From contig NC_003280.10 in assembly GCF_000002985.6 (NCBI RefSeq), positions 12,892,501-12,956,500 of the forward strand: 64,000 nucleotides of DNA, in the 5' to 3' direction. This stretch comes from Caenorhabditis elegans (Eukaryota > Nematoda > Chromadorea > Rhabditida > Rhabditidae). Positions 11,982-23,089 of the stretch are shown here, in pieces (within the stretch, counting starts at the first letter, position 1; every line of letters begins with the position of its first letter). The position numbers and the translations under genes were made by a program. Under the pieces are notes generated by a model. It was given only the letters and a program-made list of their open reading frames with translations. It was not told the DNA's origin and ran no database searches.

Positions 11982-14045
11982 ATGCATCAGATTCTAACAT
12001 TATTTTTGCTGGCATTGGGTGGGTTTTTCAAAAAAAAAAATATGAAGAGAAAACATTTAATTTTCCAAGTTTTCCAGCCGCCTCACCATCCCAAGCAGTC
12101 ACCGATCGATCATGCGGATCAGACTTGAGCCGTCTCTGGCTGGATATTGTATTCGTGGTGGACAACTCTAAAAATATGAACCTGTATAATGTATATAACA
12201 CAATCTCAAACTTGTTCAATCCATTCGTGCAAATCGGAACTGGGTATGATGACCCGAGAAGTACCCGAGTCGGATTTATCACCTATAACTGGAATGCGAC
12301 TGATGTGAGTTTAATAAAGTCACAGTTAATTTGCAAGGTGTTCAACAGGAGGAAAAGTACCGTAACTAGATATTTCAGGTAGCAGACTTCTACAAGTTGC
12401 AATCCTACTCCGATCTAAGCAGTCAAATTCAAGCGCTCAGTGTTACACCACTCTCCCGCGCCGATGAGACCTATATTGATACTGGACTTCAAGCGGCTAT
12501 TAATATGATCAATGCTACAGGAGGACTTCGAGACAACTATAAAAAGGTTGTAGTACTATTCACCTCCAAGTATAAGTATGTTACCTAGAGTATCCTATCT
12601 AGTAGTCTATGTACTATTTCAGCTACTATCATACCTATCCAGAAGACTTGACGGATTACCTAAAGTCAACTGGAGTTACGATTATCACTGTAAACACTGG
12701 TGGGGATAGTTATACAACTCAGAGTCTTCGTGATAAAATTGCAAGCAAGGGAATGGCTTTTGCTATGTCTGATGGAAATACTACAGCGGAGTTGCAGAAG
12801 GCGGTTTTGGCAAGTGAGTTGATGTGTGATCGCAATGGAATTCGGCAAATCGGCAATTTGCCGGTTTGCCGATTTGCCGGAAATTTTCAATCCCGGCAAA
12901 TTGCAGGTTCGCCGATTTGCCGGAAATTTTCAATCCCGGCAAATTGCAGGTTTGCCGATTTGCCGGAAATTTTCAATTCCGGCAAATTGTCGACTTGCCG
13001 TTTGCCGGCTATCAGATTTGCCGGAAATATTTAGAGGGATTTTGTATAAGACGAATGCACTTAAAACTGTGCAATTTTTCTCGTTTTTTCTACATATTTT
13101 CATAGAATATGCTTAATTTTCAAAATAGATTTAGGAACATTCAAAGGATGCGTTTAATTTTGCCATTTGAAATTGAAATTCTGAAACTTCCAAAACAAAT
13201 AAGTACAAAACCACAATTTGCCGAAAATTTTAGGCAAATCGGAAATTTGCCGATTCGCCGATTTGCCGGAAATTTTATATTCCGGCAATTTGTCGATTTG
13301 CCGATTCGTTTGCCGCGCACCCCTGGTCAGAGTGTCTCGTTTCGGCGTGATCTACGTAGATCTACAAAAAATGCGGGGGAAGAGATGCAGCGAAGGGAGT
13401 TTTCAACTGATTTTGCATGGTTAAAAGCGTGTTGACGTCACATTTTTTGGGAAAAAAATTCCCGCATTTTTTGTAGATCAAACCGTAATGGGGCAGCCTA
13501 GTATCATACAAACTTTTTTTTCAGTCAACTGCTTCTGCCGTCCGGGATGGATGCAATATCACTACCCACTGAAATCCGATAACATTTACTCTAACTACGG
13601 TGTCTGCCTCTACCGTCCAGACAGTGCCATGACTAAATTCGCCGCTCAAAGCTATTGCCATTCCCTCACAACTAATGGATATCTTGTCAGCGAGCTTGAC
13701 CAACAGAAGAGAGCGTTCAATTGGGGTAAACAATACGATGCTCTTATGCTTATTCTACAATTTTTCCAATTTTCAGACTACCTCAACTCGAAGGGAATCA
13801 CAATCAACGCCTTCTACAACGGGCTCACCAACTACAACGGAACCTGGTGGTGGGATCAGCCGAGCGGCCAGCCACTGTGGCCATTGAACCCTAATTCAGG
13901 AGCACCTCCACAGCGATCCGGGTGTGTTGTAGACATGAAGTATTCTGATGGCTCGATTTCATGGACTCCGATCAGTTGCACAAGCTTTTTCCGGTTCCTA
14001 TGCGAGTCCGTTGCATGTGATACGGATAATTATTGTGAATTTTGA
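11982..14045 (+). CDS. Secreted vWA + C-type lectin domain protein 5
   Basis: Six exons (11982-12018, 12078-12304, 12379-12575, 12623-12813, 13525-13725, 13777-14045), 373 aa. The start MHQILTLFLLALG gives a signal peptide joined in phase to the mature N-terminus. vWA strand WLDIVFVVDNSKNM; the lectin domain has INCFCRPGW, a NAFYNGL core, WWWDQP, and the tail CDTDNYCEF. It is the sister of the gene at 8832, having lost two introns of the lectin half and one in the vWA half. Intron 4 is 711 bp and holds an R1 array followed directly by an R2 element. Likely secreted; ligand unknown. Confidence 0.92.
12835..13325. repeat. R1 minisatellite array in intron 4 of lectin gene 5
   Basis: Begins about 20 bp after the donor and ends TTTGCCGCGCACCCCTG, the expected inverse of the CAGGGGTGGGCGGCAA terminus. 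Units are close to TTGCCGGAAATTTTCAATCC. Confidence 0.85.
13326..13505. repeat. R2 element directly abutting R1
   Basis: Begins GTCAGAGTGTCTCGTTTCGG and ends TAATGGGGCAGCCTAGTATC; the outer CACGTG ends are missing. It joins the R1 right end without a gap, so one element may have inserted into the other. Confidence 0.75.
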
Positions 14046-14904
14046 GTACCAATGAATGAATTGTTCTTATGGATACTTGACAAAATAAAATGTAATACGG
14101 TACTCCCTAAATCTTATGTTATCTGTTGTTTTCAAATGTATGTAAATTTTTAACCACGACACTTTAGATAGCTTTTTTCTGAAAAATTGTACTGTCATAG
14201 TAGGCTCCGTGGGCTCCGATAATTGGTGTTTCAGAATGTTCCTGAAAGTTCGCCTAAATGAAAAAAAAAATTATTTCGCAGTAGGCACATCTAGGTGAAC
14301 GTAGGCCTAGGTATAGCCTTCAAAAGGGGCTCCGTTTTGAATCAGTATTTTCTCTATTAGTGTTGCGTAGAATTATTCAACGTTGATAGCTCATATCTCA
14401 GTTGACATTTGTTCTTTTAAAAAATTGTAATCTGTCAAAATATTTTTTATTTCTTTTACTATTCATTGATATCTCCTAAAAATCCAATATATAACATTTT
14501 TTAGTAAATTAGTTTGGAACTTTTCAGAACATTTTACAAGTTAGGTATGTATGTACATTCGGTCACTACAATCCATTTTCTATGTATTATCTGAACTAGA
14601 ATTTATACGGGCACTGCCGTACCTTTAAATTTGTACTAAACATATTGCAATTTTTTGCACCCCAGACATGCACTTCAAATAGAGAACACGTTTGTTTGTG
14701 TCTGCTCGCCGAGCACAAAGCAGAACGGCAATGTTTGCCGCCAATAAGCTACTAGTAAGAGCGTGTTGGCACATGCTTACACTCAGCCAATATTTATTTT
14801 TACTACTAACCGTGAAACTGGTTCATGTTCTATAGAGGGGTATATAAGAAAATGGAATTGTTGGGGAAGAATATCGACACTTTCAAGTCTTCTATCAATT
14901 CAAT
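14046..14904. other. Spacer upstream of the small secreted-protein gene
   Basis: A partial R3 segment (about 14345-14500, with GATAGCTCATATCTCAGTTG) lies in AT-rich sequence. The last 150 bp form the promoter of the gene at 14905, with a TATA box at 14841. Confidence 0.6.
14841..14848 (+). promoter_or_regulatory. TATA box of the gene at 14905
   Basis: TATATAAG lies 64 bp before the start codon, a normal distance for TATA plus a short 5' UTR. A clear TATA box is compatible with strong, regulated expression (inference). Confidence 0.65.
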
Positions 14905-15199
14905 ATGTTCGCTAAGTGGTAAGGATATTTAATTTTTTTTTAATTTTCACATAATTTCAATGTTTTTCAGCTTCGCCGCCGTCCTCCTCTGCGCCATGAT
15001 CATTGGCTCCCAGCAACAAGTTGTTGTCCCAGCGTACTACCCATCATACTATCCATCAGTATATTCTCCATATGTTGCTGCTGCCGCCTATCCATCAGTC
15101 TGGGCATGGGGATCCAACAAGAACAAGGACGACTCGGAAGCTCCACGTGCATTCTCTAGACCAACTCTTCTCAATAATCAGAAGCCAACAAGTGCTTGA
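14905..15199 (+). CDS. Small secreted Tyr/Pro/Ala-rich protein
   Basis: Two exons (14905-14918, 14971-15199) give 80 aa. A signal peptide (about residues 1-18) precedes a low-complexity segment PAYYPSYYPSVYSPY and an Ala/Trp patch, then a charged, Ser/Thr-rich tail ending in QKPTSA. The composition resembles small nematode secreted or cuticle-associated peptides, but I recognise no named family. Codons are mostly optimal, a TATA box lies upstream and AATAAA lies downstream near 15263, so a short, well-expressed mRNA is likely. Confidence 0.85.
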
Positions 15200-16599
15200 A
15201 GTGTGTGTGTGTGTGATTACGATACGATGATTTAATTTTTGTAAATTCGAATATTACAAGAACAATAAACAGTTAATCTTGCCAATTTGACTTTTTGAAA
15301 TATGTACATTTTGATTAAAAAAACCGTCTTAGAATTTCTTAGAATATAGAAGAACATATTTCCTCTAATAGAATTGCACCCTACTACTTTACTTTAAAGG
15401 TGGTGTAGTCGAATTTTTTAATTGCTTTATCAGAGCTCATTGTTCAACTTTGACAGCTTATATCTCAGTTGGCGTTTGTTTTATTGGAAAATGGTCAACT
15501 GACAAAATGTTTGGTAGACGTTTTTCTATACATTCGCAGTTTAAAATTTATTGATAACTTTTAAACGAACCGAGATATATCCTTTTAAAGGTGGTGTAGA
15601 TGATTTTTTTTTATTCAAAATTGTCTCAAAATTGTCTGAAAACACCGAATTTCATAGTGAAACTTCTTGAAAACTTTTCAAAAAAAAGTTATGGCGGCTC
15701 AGAAAATGACTTCATATTAGTTAAAATTTGAAATTTGACTTGTTTGACAGCGGCTGGAAACTAATTTTTTTTTAGATTTACCGTTGAATTTTGGCGTTTT
15801 CAGCTCGGTTTTGGCACTTTAAAGTCGATGGACAAGTCGGTCAAGTTTCAAATTTTAACTAATTTAAGGTCATTTTTTGAGCTGTCATAACTATTTCTTT
15901 GAAAAGTTTTCAAGAAGTTTCATTATAAAGTTCGATGTTTTCAGATAATTTTAAGTCTAAAAAACAATAAAAAATTCGACTACACCACCTTTCAAAAGAT
16001 ATATCTCGGTTTGTTCAAAAATTATCAATAAATTTTTACCTGCAAATATATAGAAAAACATCTAAATAATATCTTGTCAGTTGACTATTTTTTAATAAAA
16101 CAAACGCCAACTGAGATATGAGCTGTCAAAGTTGGCGTGCAATACTATTAGAGGAATTACGGCAATTTTCTCCTGTATCTACTGCTGAAGTAAATTCTTG
16201 AAATTTTCGAACATCTGGGGTAATTTTGAGCATTGCTGCAGGTTCGAGCTCCTAGAAAAGAAAAAATTACAAAAATTTACAAAAATTTGTTGGCTGAGTT
16301 CCAAAATTTGGAAAAGTGAAAACTGGTTTGGCATCATTTTTTGACAGCTCCAAAAGAAATAGAATTGTTTTCCTGTTTTTTTATTCTAGTTTCGCCATAA
16401 GCTCCAGACTATGTTTTTATTGAAAATTTCACAACAAGCACGAGAATCGTCATTTGACTCCATAAACAAGCTTCCGTCACTTGGATACATTGAATGGTAC
16501 CCCATGGAAACAAGGAATCATTGAATATTCAAATAACCACCACCCCACTTATTTCTCTTTTTATCCTCTTTTTTTTTTCAAAATCCCCCAACTTCAAAA
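15200..16599. other. Spacer dominated by a composite inverted repeat
   Basis: 15200-15400 holds the 3' UTR of the upstream gene; 15410-16150 is a long composite inverted repeat. 16151-16599 is AT-rich with no supported gene and contains the promoter of the Ly-6 gene. Confidence 0.6.
15410..16150. repeat. Composite long inverted repeat (R3 arms outside, R6 arms inside)
   Basis: Outer arms: GACAGCTTATATCTCAGTTGG near 15460 against CAACTGAGATATGAGCTGTC near 16105. Inner arms: GGTGGTGTAG..., AAAGTTATGGCGGCTC and TTGACTTGTTTGACAGC near 15595-15750 are mirrored at 15840-15990. The whole block of about 740 bp could fold into one hairpin. Confidence 0.85.
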
Positions 16600-17779
16600 A
16601 TGAAGCAAATATTCCAATTTCTAATAATTCTGGCTTTCATCACTTCATCGGCATATGCTATCAAATGTCATCAATGCGGAGGCGCTGAGAAAATCCCGAA
16701 ATTTGCGAAAAACGCTCTGGCGAAGCTGAATATTTCGGTGGATAGTGTAGGTTTTTTGGGAAACTTTGAGATTTGATGCATATAAATATTTTTTAGCTTT
16801 ACGGGGACTGCAAAAAGACGTCTGGAAGTGATATGTGCTCCAATGGAACGTTTTGCTTGAAGCGTGCAAGTATGTAAAGTTTTGAAATTTTTGGTAGGCA
16901 GGCACGTAGGTGTTGGTAAGCATTTGGGAAGGTAGACATTCACCATGGTAGCACCCCCATCAGGTTACAAATTTTTTTGCCGGTTTGCCGATTTGGTGGA
17001 AATTTTCAATGCCGACGATCTGCCGGTTGGCCGATTTGCCGGAAATTTTTATTTTTGGCAAATTGCCGATTTGCCGTTTGCCGGATATCAGATTTGCCGA
17101 AAATGTTAAGAGGAATTTTTTATAGAACGGAAACACTTAAAACTGTGTCTTTTTGAAATGTTTTCCGTTTTTTTTTTTAATTTCAATTTTGGCAAGTGCC
17201 GAATTTGCCGGAAATTTTTAATTCCGACAAAGTGCCGATTTTTCGAAATTTCATTCCCGGCAATTTGCCGATTTGCCGATTTGCCAAACATTTTCATTCC
17301 GGCAATTTGCCGATTTGCCGATTTGCCGGAAAAATTGTTTGCCGCCCACACCCGTGTTTGTGATGGAACGCGCAAACTATAGTCAAAATTTTCAGAAGTC
17401 TACCAAATCGGTTACAGTGGTGTCAACTTGAAATGGACTACGTATACAAAAGTGAGTGTGGCTTCTTGGGTGTAACATTTGCGTGGCCGTGGAATTTTTC
17501 TAGGCCACCGTTTTTTTTTGTTTCAGGGATGTGCGACTCTCCGCGAGGACAATGACCAAATCCCAACGAACACATGTTATGAGCTCGGGCAAGTGAGCAA
17601 TTCGTCGGGATACACTGCGGCAAGTACAGTAATCCTTTCAGCCTAAATTTCCAATATTCCAGAAGCGAATGGATTGCTATTGCCAGAAAGACTTTTGCAA
17701 CTCGACTACAAATCTTGGCGGCTCACTTATAATGACAATTTTATTCGTTTTATCAATTTTTGTGCAATATTCTATCTAA
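16600..17779 (+). CDS. Ly-6/uPAR-type GPI-anchored surface protein
   Basis: Five exons (16600-16746, 16797-16869, 17396-17451, 17527-17628, 17663-17779), 164 aa. A signal peptide (1-20) is followed by CHQCGG, an evenly spaced set of Cys, and the diagnostic Ly-6 end CYCQKDFCN. After that comes a C-terminal hydrophobic stretch (SLIMTILFVLSIFVQYSI), the usual GPI-attachment signal. Members of this nematode family act at the cell surface, some on receptors or in lipid storage; no specific role can be read here. Keeping the frame forces the last intron to be only 34 bp (17629-17662), unusually short. Intron 3 carries an R1 array. It is convergent with the minus-strand gene at 17960. Confidence 0.85.
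16975..17352. repeat. R1 minisatellite array in intron 3 of the Ly-6 gene
   Basis: TTTGCCGATTTGCCGG-type units; it ends TTTGCCGCCCACACCCGTG, a mutated version of the R1 right terminus. Confidence 0.8.
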
Positions 17780-17959
17780 ACATAGGGAGCAAATAAAAAG
17801 AAGTTCAGACTCGTTTATAAGACCTCTTCTGAATGCTTCGGCGCTTTCGTCGCAAGACCTGCAGCTTCTTGAAACATTCACACGCGGTGCGGAGCGATTT
17901 GTGAGAATCGAGTTGTGGGAAGCAGAAGCCGCCTTCGGAGCCCTGGAATAGGATTAAGA

Positions 17960-20900
17960 TTATAATTTCTGGGAAAGAAGCTCAATAACCTGATCCTTGC
18001 ACTTTTCCGAGCATGCCATTTGTCGGGTTTCGCAAATACTTCCATCTAGTGGGGTAATGTATTCATAGCATTTGCAGCTTAAAAAAACACATTTTTTAGG
18101 TTTTGAAAACGCTCTGGTAGGCTTTCAGGGTAGGCACAAAGTTGCCTGGGTGCCTACATTTTGCCTGCTTTACTTTACCAACTACTCTATTTCGAAAGGC
18201 TATATCTCGGTTCATTTAGCAGATATTAATATACAGTCAACTACAAAATTATAGAAAAAGATATAACAAATATTTTGTTAGATGACTTTTTTTGTATAAA
18301 ACAAACGTCAACTGAGATATAAGCTATCAAAGCACGTGGCTGTCCCATTACGGTTTGATCTACGTAGATCTACAAAAAATGCGGAAGAAGTAACGCAGAG
18401 TTTTCAACTGATTTTGCACCGTTAAAAACGTGCTTACGTCACATTTTTTGGGCAAAAAAACCCCGCATTTTTTGTAGATCAAACGGTAATTGGACAACCT
18501 GGCAACACGTGTCAAAGTCGAACAGTGCTATAAAACACTAATAGATAAAAATTTCTCAGAAAATACACGTGATGTCAGGCTGTCCCATGATGGTGCGATC
18601 TACAAAAAATGCGGGAATTTTTCCCCAGAAAAACCCGCAATTCTTGTAGATCAAACCGAAATGGGACACTCTGGCACCACTAAGAATACTCAGTCAAAAC
18701 TCACCTGAAATTGAACCCATCCCACCCATTACAATGTCCATACCAAAAACTATCCGTCTTACACACTTCGTCACATGCTTGATGGTCGAGAAAAGTGCAC
18801 GCGCCTCTGAAATATATTTATTTTTTCGATACAATTTAAAATCCCCTCATTTCCTAGAGGCACACAGTAGTGGCTATTTGATTCGGGAAGGTGTTGGCGA
18901 ATGGCTAATGATCTGTTTCGTAGAGCGTTGCAATTGCAGGGTGGTTTTTGTGATTGTGATGGAGGGAAACTTGTTTCGTTTTGTTGTGGCGAAATGATGA
19001 TTTTCAGAAGGTGGCAATTTGAATTTTTTTTTTAGACAAAAAGTTCGGAATTTTTCCCATGATCTTTGAAAATGTTGGGCGCAGAGATCATACTTTACTA
19101 TTATTACCGTGTTTCCTCTAATAGTATTGCACCCCAACATTGACAGCTCATATCTCAGTTGCCGTTTGTTTTATTGAAAAATGGTCAACTGACAAAATAT
19201 TTGTTAGATGTTTTGCTATATATTTGTAGTTGAAAATTTATTGATAACTTTTAAACGAACCGAGATATATTCTTTTAAAGTAGAGTAGTTGGGTGCAATA
19301 CTATTAGAGGAAATACGGTATATAGCTTGAATATATAACTTGGAAAAAAATGGTCGAATGACAAAATACCAAAATTAGTAAATTGACAACACTCTTTGCT
19401 CAGTAGTATATAAATTTTTCGATTTCTAAAAAATGGGATTCAAAAATTGATCAATTTTGCCAAAATAAAAAAGTGGCAGCATAATTTGATAATTTTTGAA
19501 TTCCCCCACAAATGAATGTCCTAAATTCGGCGTTTTCCTGCTTTTTTACATGTTTTCCAATTTCTCTCTTCGATCAAATTTTCACAAATTTTTCCGTAAA
19601 AAAAACTAGAGAACACGAGAAAAAAATATCAAATTTAATTAAAAGTTTTCATTGGAGTTTTGAAAAAAAGTCGAATTTTTTTCGGATTTTCATATTTAAA
19701 TATGTAAATAAAAATATTTTAACTTTCTGAAAATAACATTACTTTTAATTGAAAGTTTTCAAAAATATGCTCAAAAACTGTCCTGAAAGTCGTAATGTGC
19801 TGATCGGTAGATTACAAATTTCATGCCAGTTTTTGAACTAGGTTTTGAAAATTTAAATAAAAAGTAAAGTTATTTTCAGAAAGGGAAATATTTTCCAATA
19901 TTTAAATATAAAAATACGATAAAAATACTTTGACGAAACGAATAGAAAACGGGGATATTGTAAAATTAAATTATTAATTTTTTAAATTATTTTGTAAAAT
20001 TAAATTATTAATTTTTTAAATTATTTTGTAAAATTAAATTTAAATTAAATTAAAAATTAAAAATTTCCGGAAAATTGGCAATTTGCGGTAATCTGAAATT
20101 TCCGGCAAATCAGCAAATTGCGGGAATTGAAAGTTTCCGGCAAATCGGCAAACTGTCGAAATTAAACATTTCCGGCATATCGTCAAATTGCCGGGATTGA
20201 AAATTTCCGGCAAATCAGCGAATGGCCTGAATCGAAAATTTCTGTCAAATAGGCAATTGCGGGAATCGAAAATTCCCGCAATTCGACCAATTGCCGGAAT
20301 TGAAAATTTTCCGCGAATTGGCAAATTGGCAGAATTGGAAATTTCCGGCAAATCAGCAAATTGCCGGAGTTGCCAAGGTGCCACCCGCGATATGTCGGCT
20401 TCTATGAAAAAGTTTCCAATTTTTTAATTATAGATAGTGTAAACCCCACATATTCTCAATTGAAACTTTACTTCTAGAATCTTTAGTTTTTGATGAATGT
20501 ACATATACCTATATGCCTAGATCATTCCAGCAATACCTAACAGTTTTCAATTTCCAATTACAGTTTCCTCCATTGTACCCCCATTTCAAGTAGATCAAAA
20601 GTCATGTGGTCTAGTTGTATTCTTTGTGAGATGACTAAACCTCATTTCGTTGTGGGGTGTCATAAAAATTTTGAACACACACACGCTGGCGAAGAGCGGA
20701 AGCAATGACCATTTAAAACCTCCAGTTTTCTCCCGGTATTGGAGGAAAAACGGTTTCCTATTCCCCCCTGATAATTGCAAAATGGGAATGACAAAAGTGA
20801 AGATTTTGCACGTTTTTTTCTTGGGACAGGAGGGTTTTCGAATGGTGGGCCACTTGAAATTAAATCAAAGGTCATACTGAACAACTGGACACTTATGGGG

Positions 20901-22006
20901 GATGTGGGGGAAAGGAACTTGTAGATGATTTTGTTTTATAGGTCAATTTAGAAAAAACCTATTAAGGCCTGCCTGCCTGCCTACTCGGCGTTTGCTTTGC
21001 GTTTTTACATGATTGTTTGGCGCTTTTTGCACTGATCAAATTTTTTTGCCGATTTGCCGAACGGAAATTGTTGCCCACCTCCAAAGGGAAAATTGGCAAT
21101 TTGCCGGAATTGAATCGAAAATTTTTGGCAAATTGCCGGAATTGAATATTCCGGCAAATTGGCAACTTGCCGGAATTGAAAATTTTTGGCAAATTGCTGG
21201 AATTGGATATTCCGGAAAATTGGCAAATTGTCGGGAATGAAAATTTCCAGCAAATTGGCAAATCGCAGGAAATGAAAAAATCCGGCAAATCGGCAGTTGC
21301 CGGAATCGAAAATTTTCGGCAAATCAGCAAATTGCCGGAATTTAAAATTTCCGGAAAGGTGGCAAATTGCCGGAATTGAAAATTTCCGGCAAATTACCGG
21401 AATTCAAAATTTTTGGCAAAGTGCCGGAACTGAACATTTCTGGTAAATTGCTGTAAATGAAAATTTCCGGCAAATCGGCAAATTGGTGGAATTAAAAATT
21501 TCCTGCAAATTTTTTAAAAAGTGTTTCCGTCTTATAAAAATCCCTCCAAACACTTCCGGCAAACAGCAAATTGTCAACTTGCCGAAAATTAAAGTTTCAG
21601 GCAAATCAGCAAACCGGCAAATTGCCGATTCGCCAAGTTTGTCGACAAAAAAATTTGCCTCTCTAAACACTTCCGGCAAATTGATATCCGGCAAACGGTA
21701 AATAGACAATTTGCCGAAAATGAAAATTTCAGGCAAATCGGCAAACCGGCAAATTGTCGATTTACCGAATACAGTATACGAATGAAGAACTCTGAGTGTC
21801 TAAAATTGGAATTGACACGTATCACAAACCCTAAAGTCACTACTATCAATAAAGTAAAGTTCAACTTGATCGTAGTTATACTTCTGTGTGTCGGAATCTA
21901 TCCCATGACTAATACTACTACTACTACTACTACACTATTATTCCAAAACTAACCTGACCCTGAACGGCTGCAACGAGAGAAGAAACGCGAAAAATAGGAA
22001 AAGCAT
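17960..22006 (-). CDS. Cysteine-rich CS-alpha-beta (defensin-like) secreted peptide
   Basis: Three-exon model on the minus strand: 22006-21954 (signal peptide MLFLFFAFLLSLQPF), 18806-18705 and 18077-17960, 90 aa. Splice phases fit at both junctions. The mature part has the order C-x7-C-x3-C-x9-C-x9-C-x-C, the arrangement of cysteine-stabilised alpha-beta peptides such as invertebrate defensins, followed by a further C-x6-C-x3-C. Nine Cys in the mature part is an odd number, so one may be free or pair between chains. Exons 2 and 3 are well supported; linking exon 1 across a 3.1-kb intron full of R1, R2 and R3 repeats is inference from phase and the lack of another signal-peptide exon. An antimicrobial or signalling role is only a family guess. 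Confidence 0.6.
18180..18335. repeat. R3 half-element
   Basis: AAAGGCTATATCTCGGTTC through AAACGTCAACTGAGATATAAG, the right-hand part of R3. It lies immediately before an R2 copy, in intron 2 of the minus-strand gene. Confidence 0.7.
18336..18512. repeat. R2 inverted-repeat element
   Basis: GTGGCTGTCCCATTACGG at the left, GGACAACCTGGCAACACGTG at the right, with GATCTACGTAGATCTAC and ATTTTTTGTAGATCAAAC arms. Confidence 0.8.
18564..18685. repeat. R2 inverted-repeat element, short copy
   Basis: Starts ACACGTGATGTCAGGCTGTC and ends GGACACTCTGGCACCAC. The central loop is deleted compared with the other copies. Confidence 0.8.
19128..19325. repeat. R3 inverted-repeat element
   Basis: Outer ends CTCTAATAGTATTGCACCC and GGGTGCAATACTATTAGAG are perfect inverses. 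The interior carries CATATCTCAGTTGCCG and GAACCGAGATATATTC. Confidence 0.85.
20060..20382. repeat. R1 minisatellite array (inverted orientation)
   Basis: Units TTTCCGGCAAATCGGCAAAT / TGCCGGAATTGAAAAT; lies within the 3.1-kb intron of the defensin-like gene. No terminal CAGGGG motif seen. Confidence 0.8.
21035..21780. repeat. Long R1 minisatellite array
   Basis: About 745 bp of TTGCCGGAATTGAAAATTTC-like units, the largest R1 array in the window. It starts after GTTGCCCACCTCC, a decayed terminus, and ends TTGTCGATTTACCGAATAC. Confidence 0.8.
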
Positions 22007-23089
22007 TTTTCTTTTCAGAGTGACAGAGAGAGAGAAAGATACTTCTTCTACTCTGTACTGAATTGACGACGCCGAAATATGTCGGACTGTGTCCCCCGTC
22101 TGAGAAAAGAACAGAAGATGGGGCGGTGCTTACTATTAGGGGGAAGGGGTATGAATGATACTTGTAAAAGGGGAAATTGATGGGGGGAAAAAGAAAATGG
22201 AGAGAGTGAAAGTCTATGGTGGAATAAATAAAGGAAATGATTAGTATTTAGAATTCCTTAATTTGAAAGAAAACTTGCCATTTCGCCTGAAAAGTCGATA
22301 AAAATAAGCGAAACATCCCAAAAAAACTGAAAATTCATTTTTTTAAGCCAATTAATCCATTTAATTTGAATTTCGCGCGGAATTGAGTTTGGCGGATTCT
22401 CGGCCGTGTACTCCACTCGGACAATCATTTAATTAGGCAATTCTTCGTATTTTATCATCATTTTTCTGTTTTTCAGTTGAAAATTGATGATTTAGAACAT
22501 AAAATCTTTAATTTATAAGAAATTCAGCTATTTTATTTTGTTTAAAAGTAGAAACAGCGTGAAAAACACGATATTCTTTGGTAAATGCCTAAAAATCTAC
22601 TAAAATTCGAAAAAATTGATTTTGTTCGTATTTTATCACGGGATTTGTGTTTTTTTTTTCTGTTTCTTAATCTTAAAACAAATAAAAAGACGTTTTTTTT
22701 TAATAAATTAAATATTTTAATGTTCTAAACCATCAATTTTCCACTGAAAAACAGAAGAAATCATGATAAAATACGTAGAATTCCCAAATTAAATGATTGT
22801 CCGAGCGGAGTAAACGAGAATTCATAAAACTCGTTTCTGCTTTCTATTAAAATTTGTGAGTTCTTTGGATTTCGCGGTCTATATTTTCCTTATAGCTTAA
22901 AAGATTTGCTTTTTTTAAACAAAAATGGTCATATACGCCCAGTTGTATTTATTGTTAAATCAGAACAAGTGGAATTGGTAACCGATATTATTGTAAACAT
23001 TAAAATGTGGGAAAACTGGGTGAAATCGTCATTGAACGGGGGGTGATGGAGAAATTGGGAAGACAGGCGATATACATATATCAATATAA
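22007..23089. other. Upstream region of the defensin-like gene and 3' flank of the zinc-finger gene
   Basis: 22007-22250 contains a GA-rich tract and is the likely promoter of the minus-strand gene. 22400-22825 is an imperfect palindrome. AATAAA of the zinc-finger gene (minus strand) lies near 22945. No further gene is supported. Confidence 0.6.
22400..22825. repeat. Imperfect palindrome of about 425 bp
   Basis: TTCTCGGCCGTGTACTCC and CGGACAATCATTTAATT at the left are mirrored by AAATTAAATGATTGTCCG and GGAGTAAACGAGAATTC at the right. The inner TTGATGATTTAGAACA segment also recurs inverted. Confidence 0.8.

Noticed and set aside
16240-16260. GGTTCGAGCTCC resembling a tRNA B box
   Set aside because: No A box at the right distance and no cloverleaf; no tRNA gene was found in the window.
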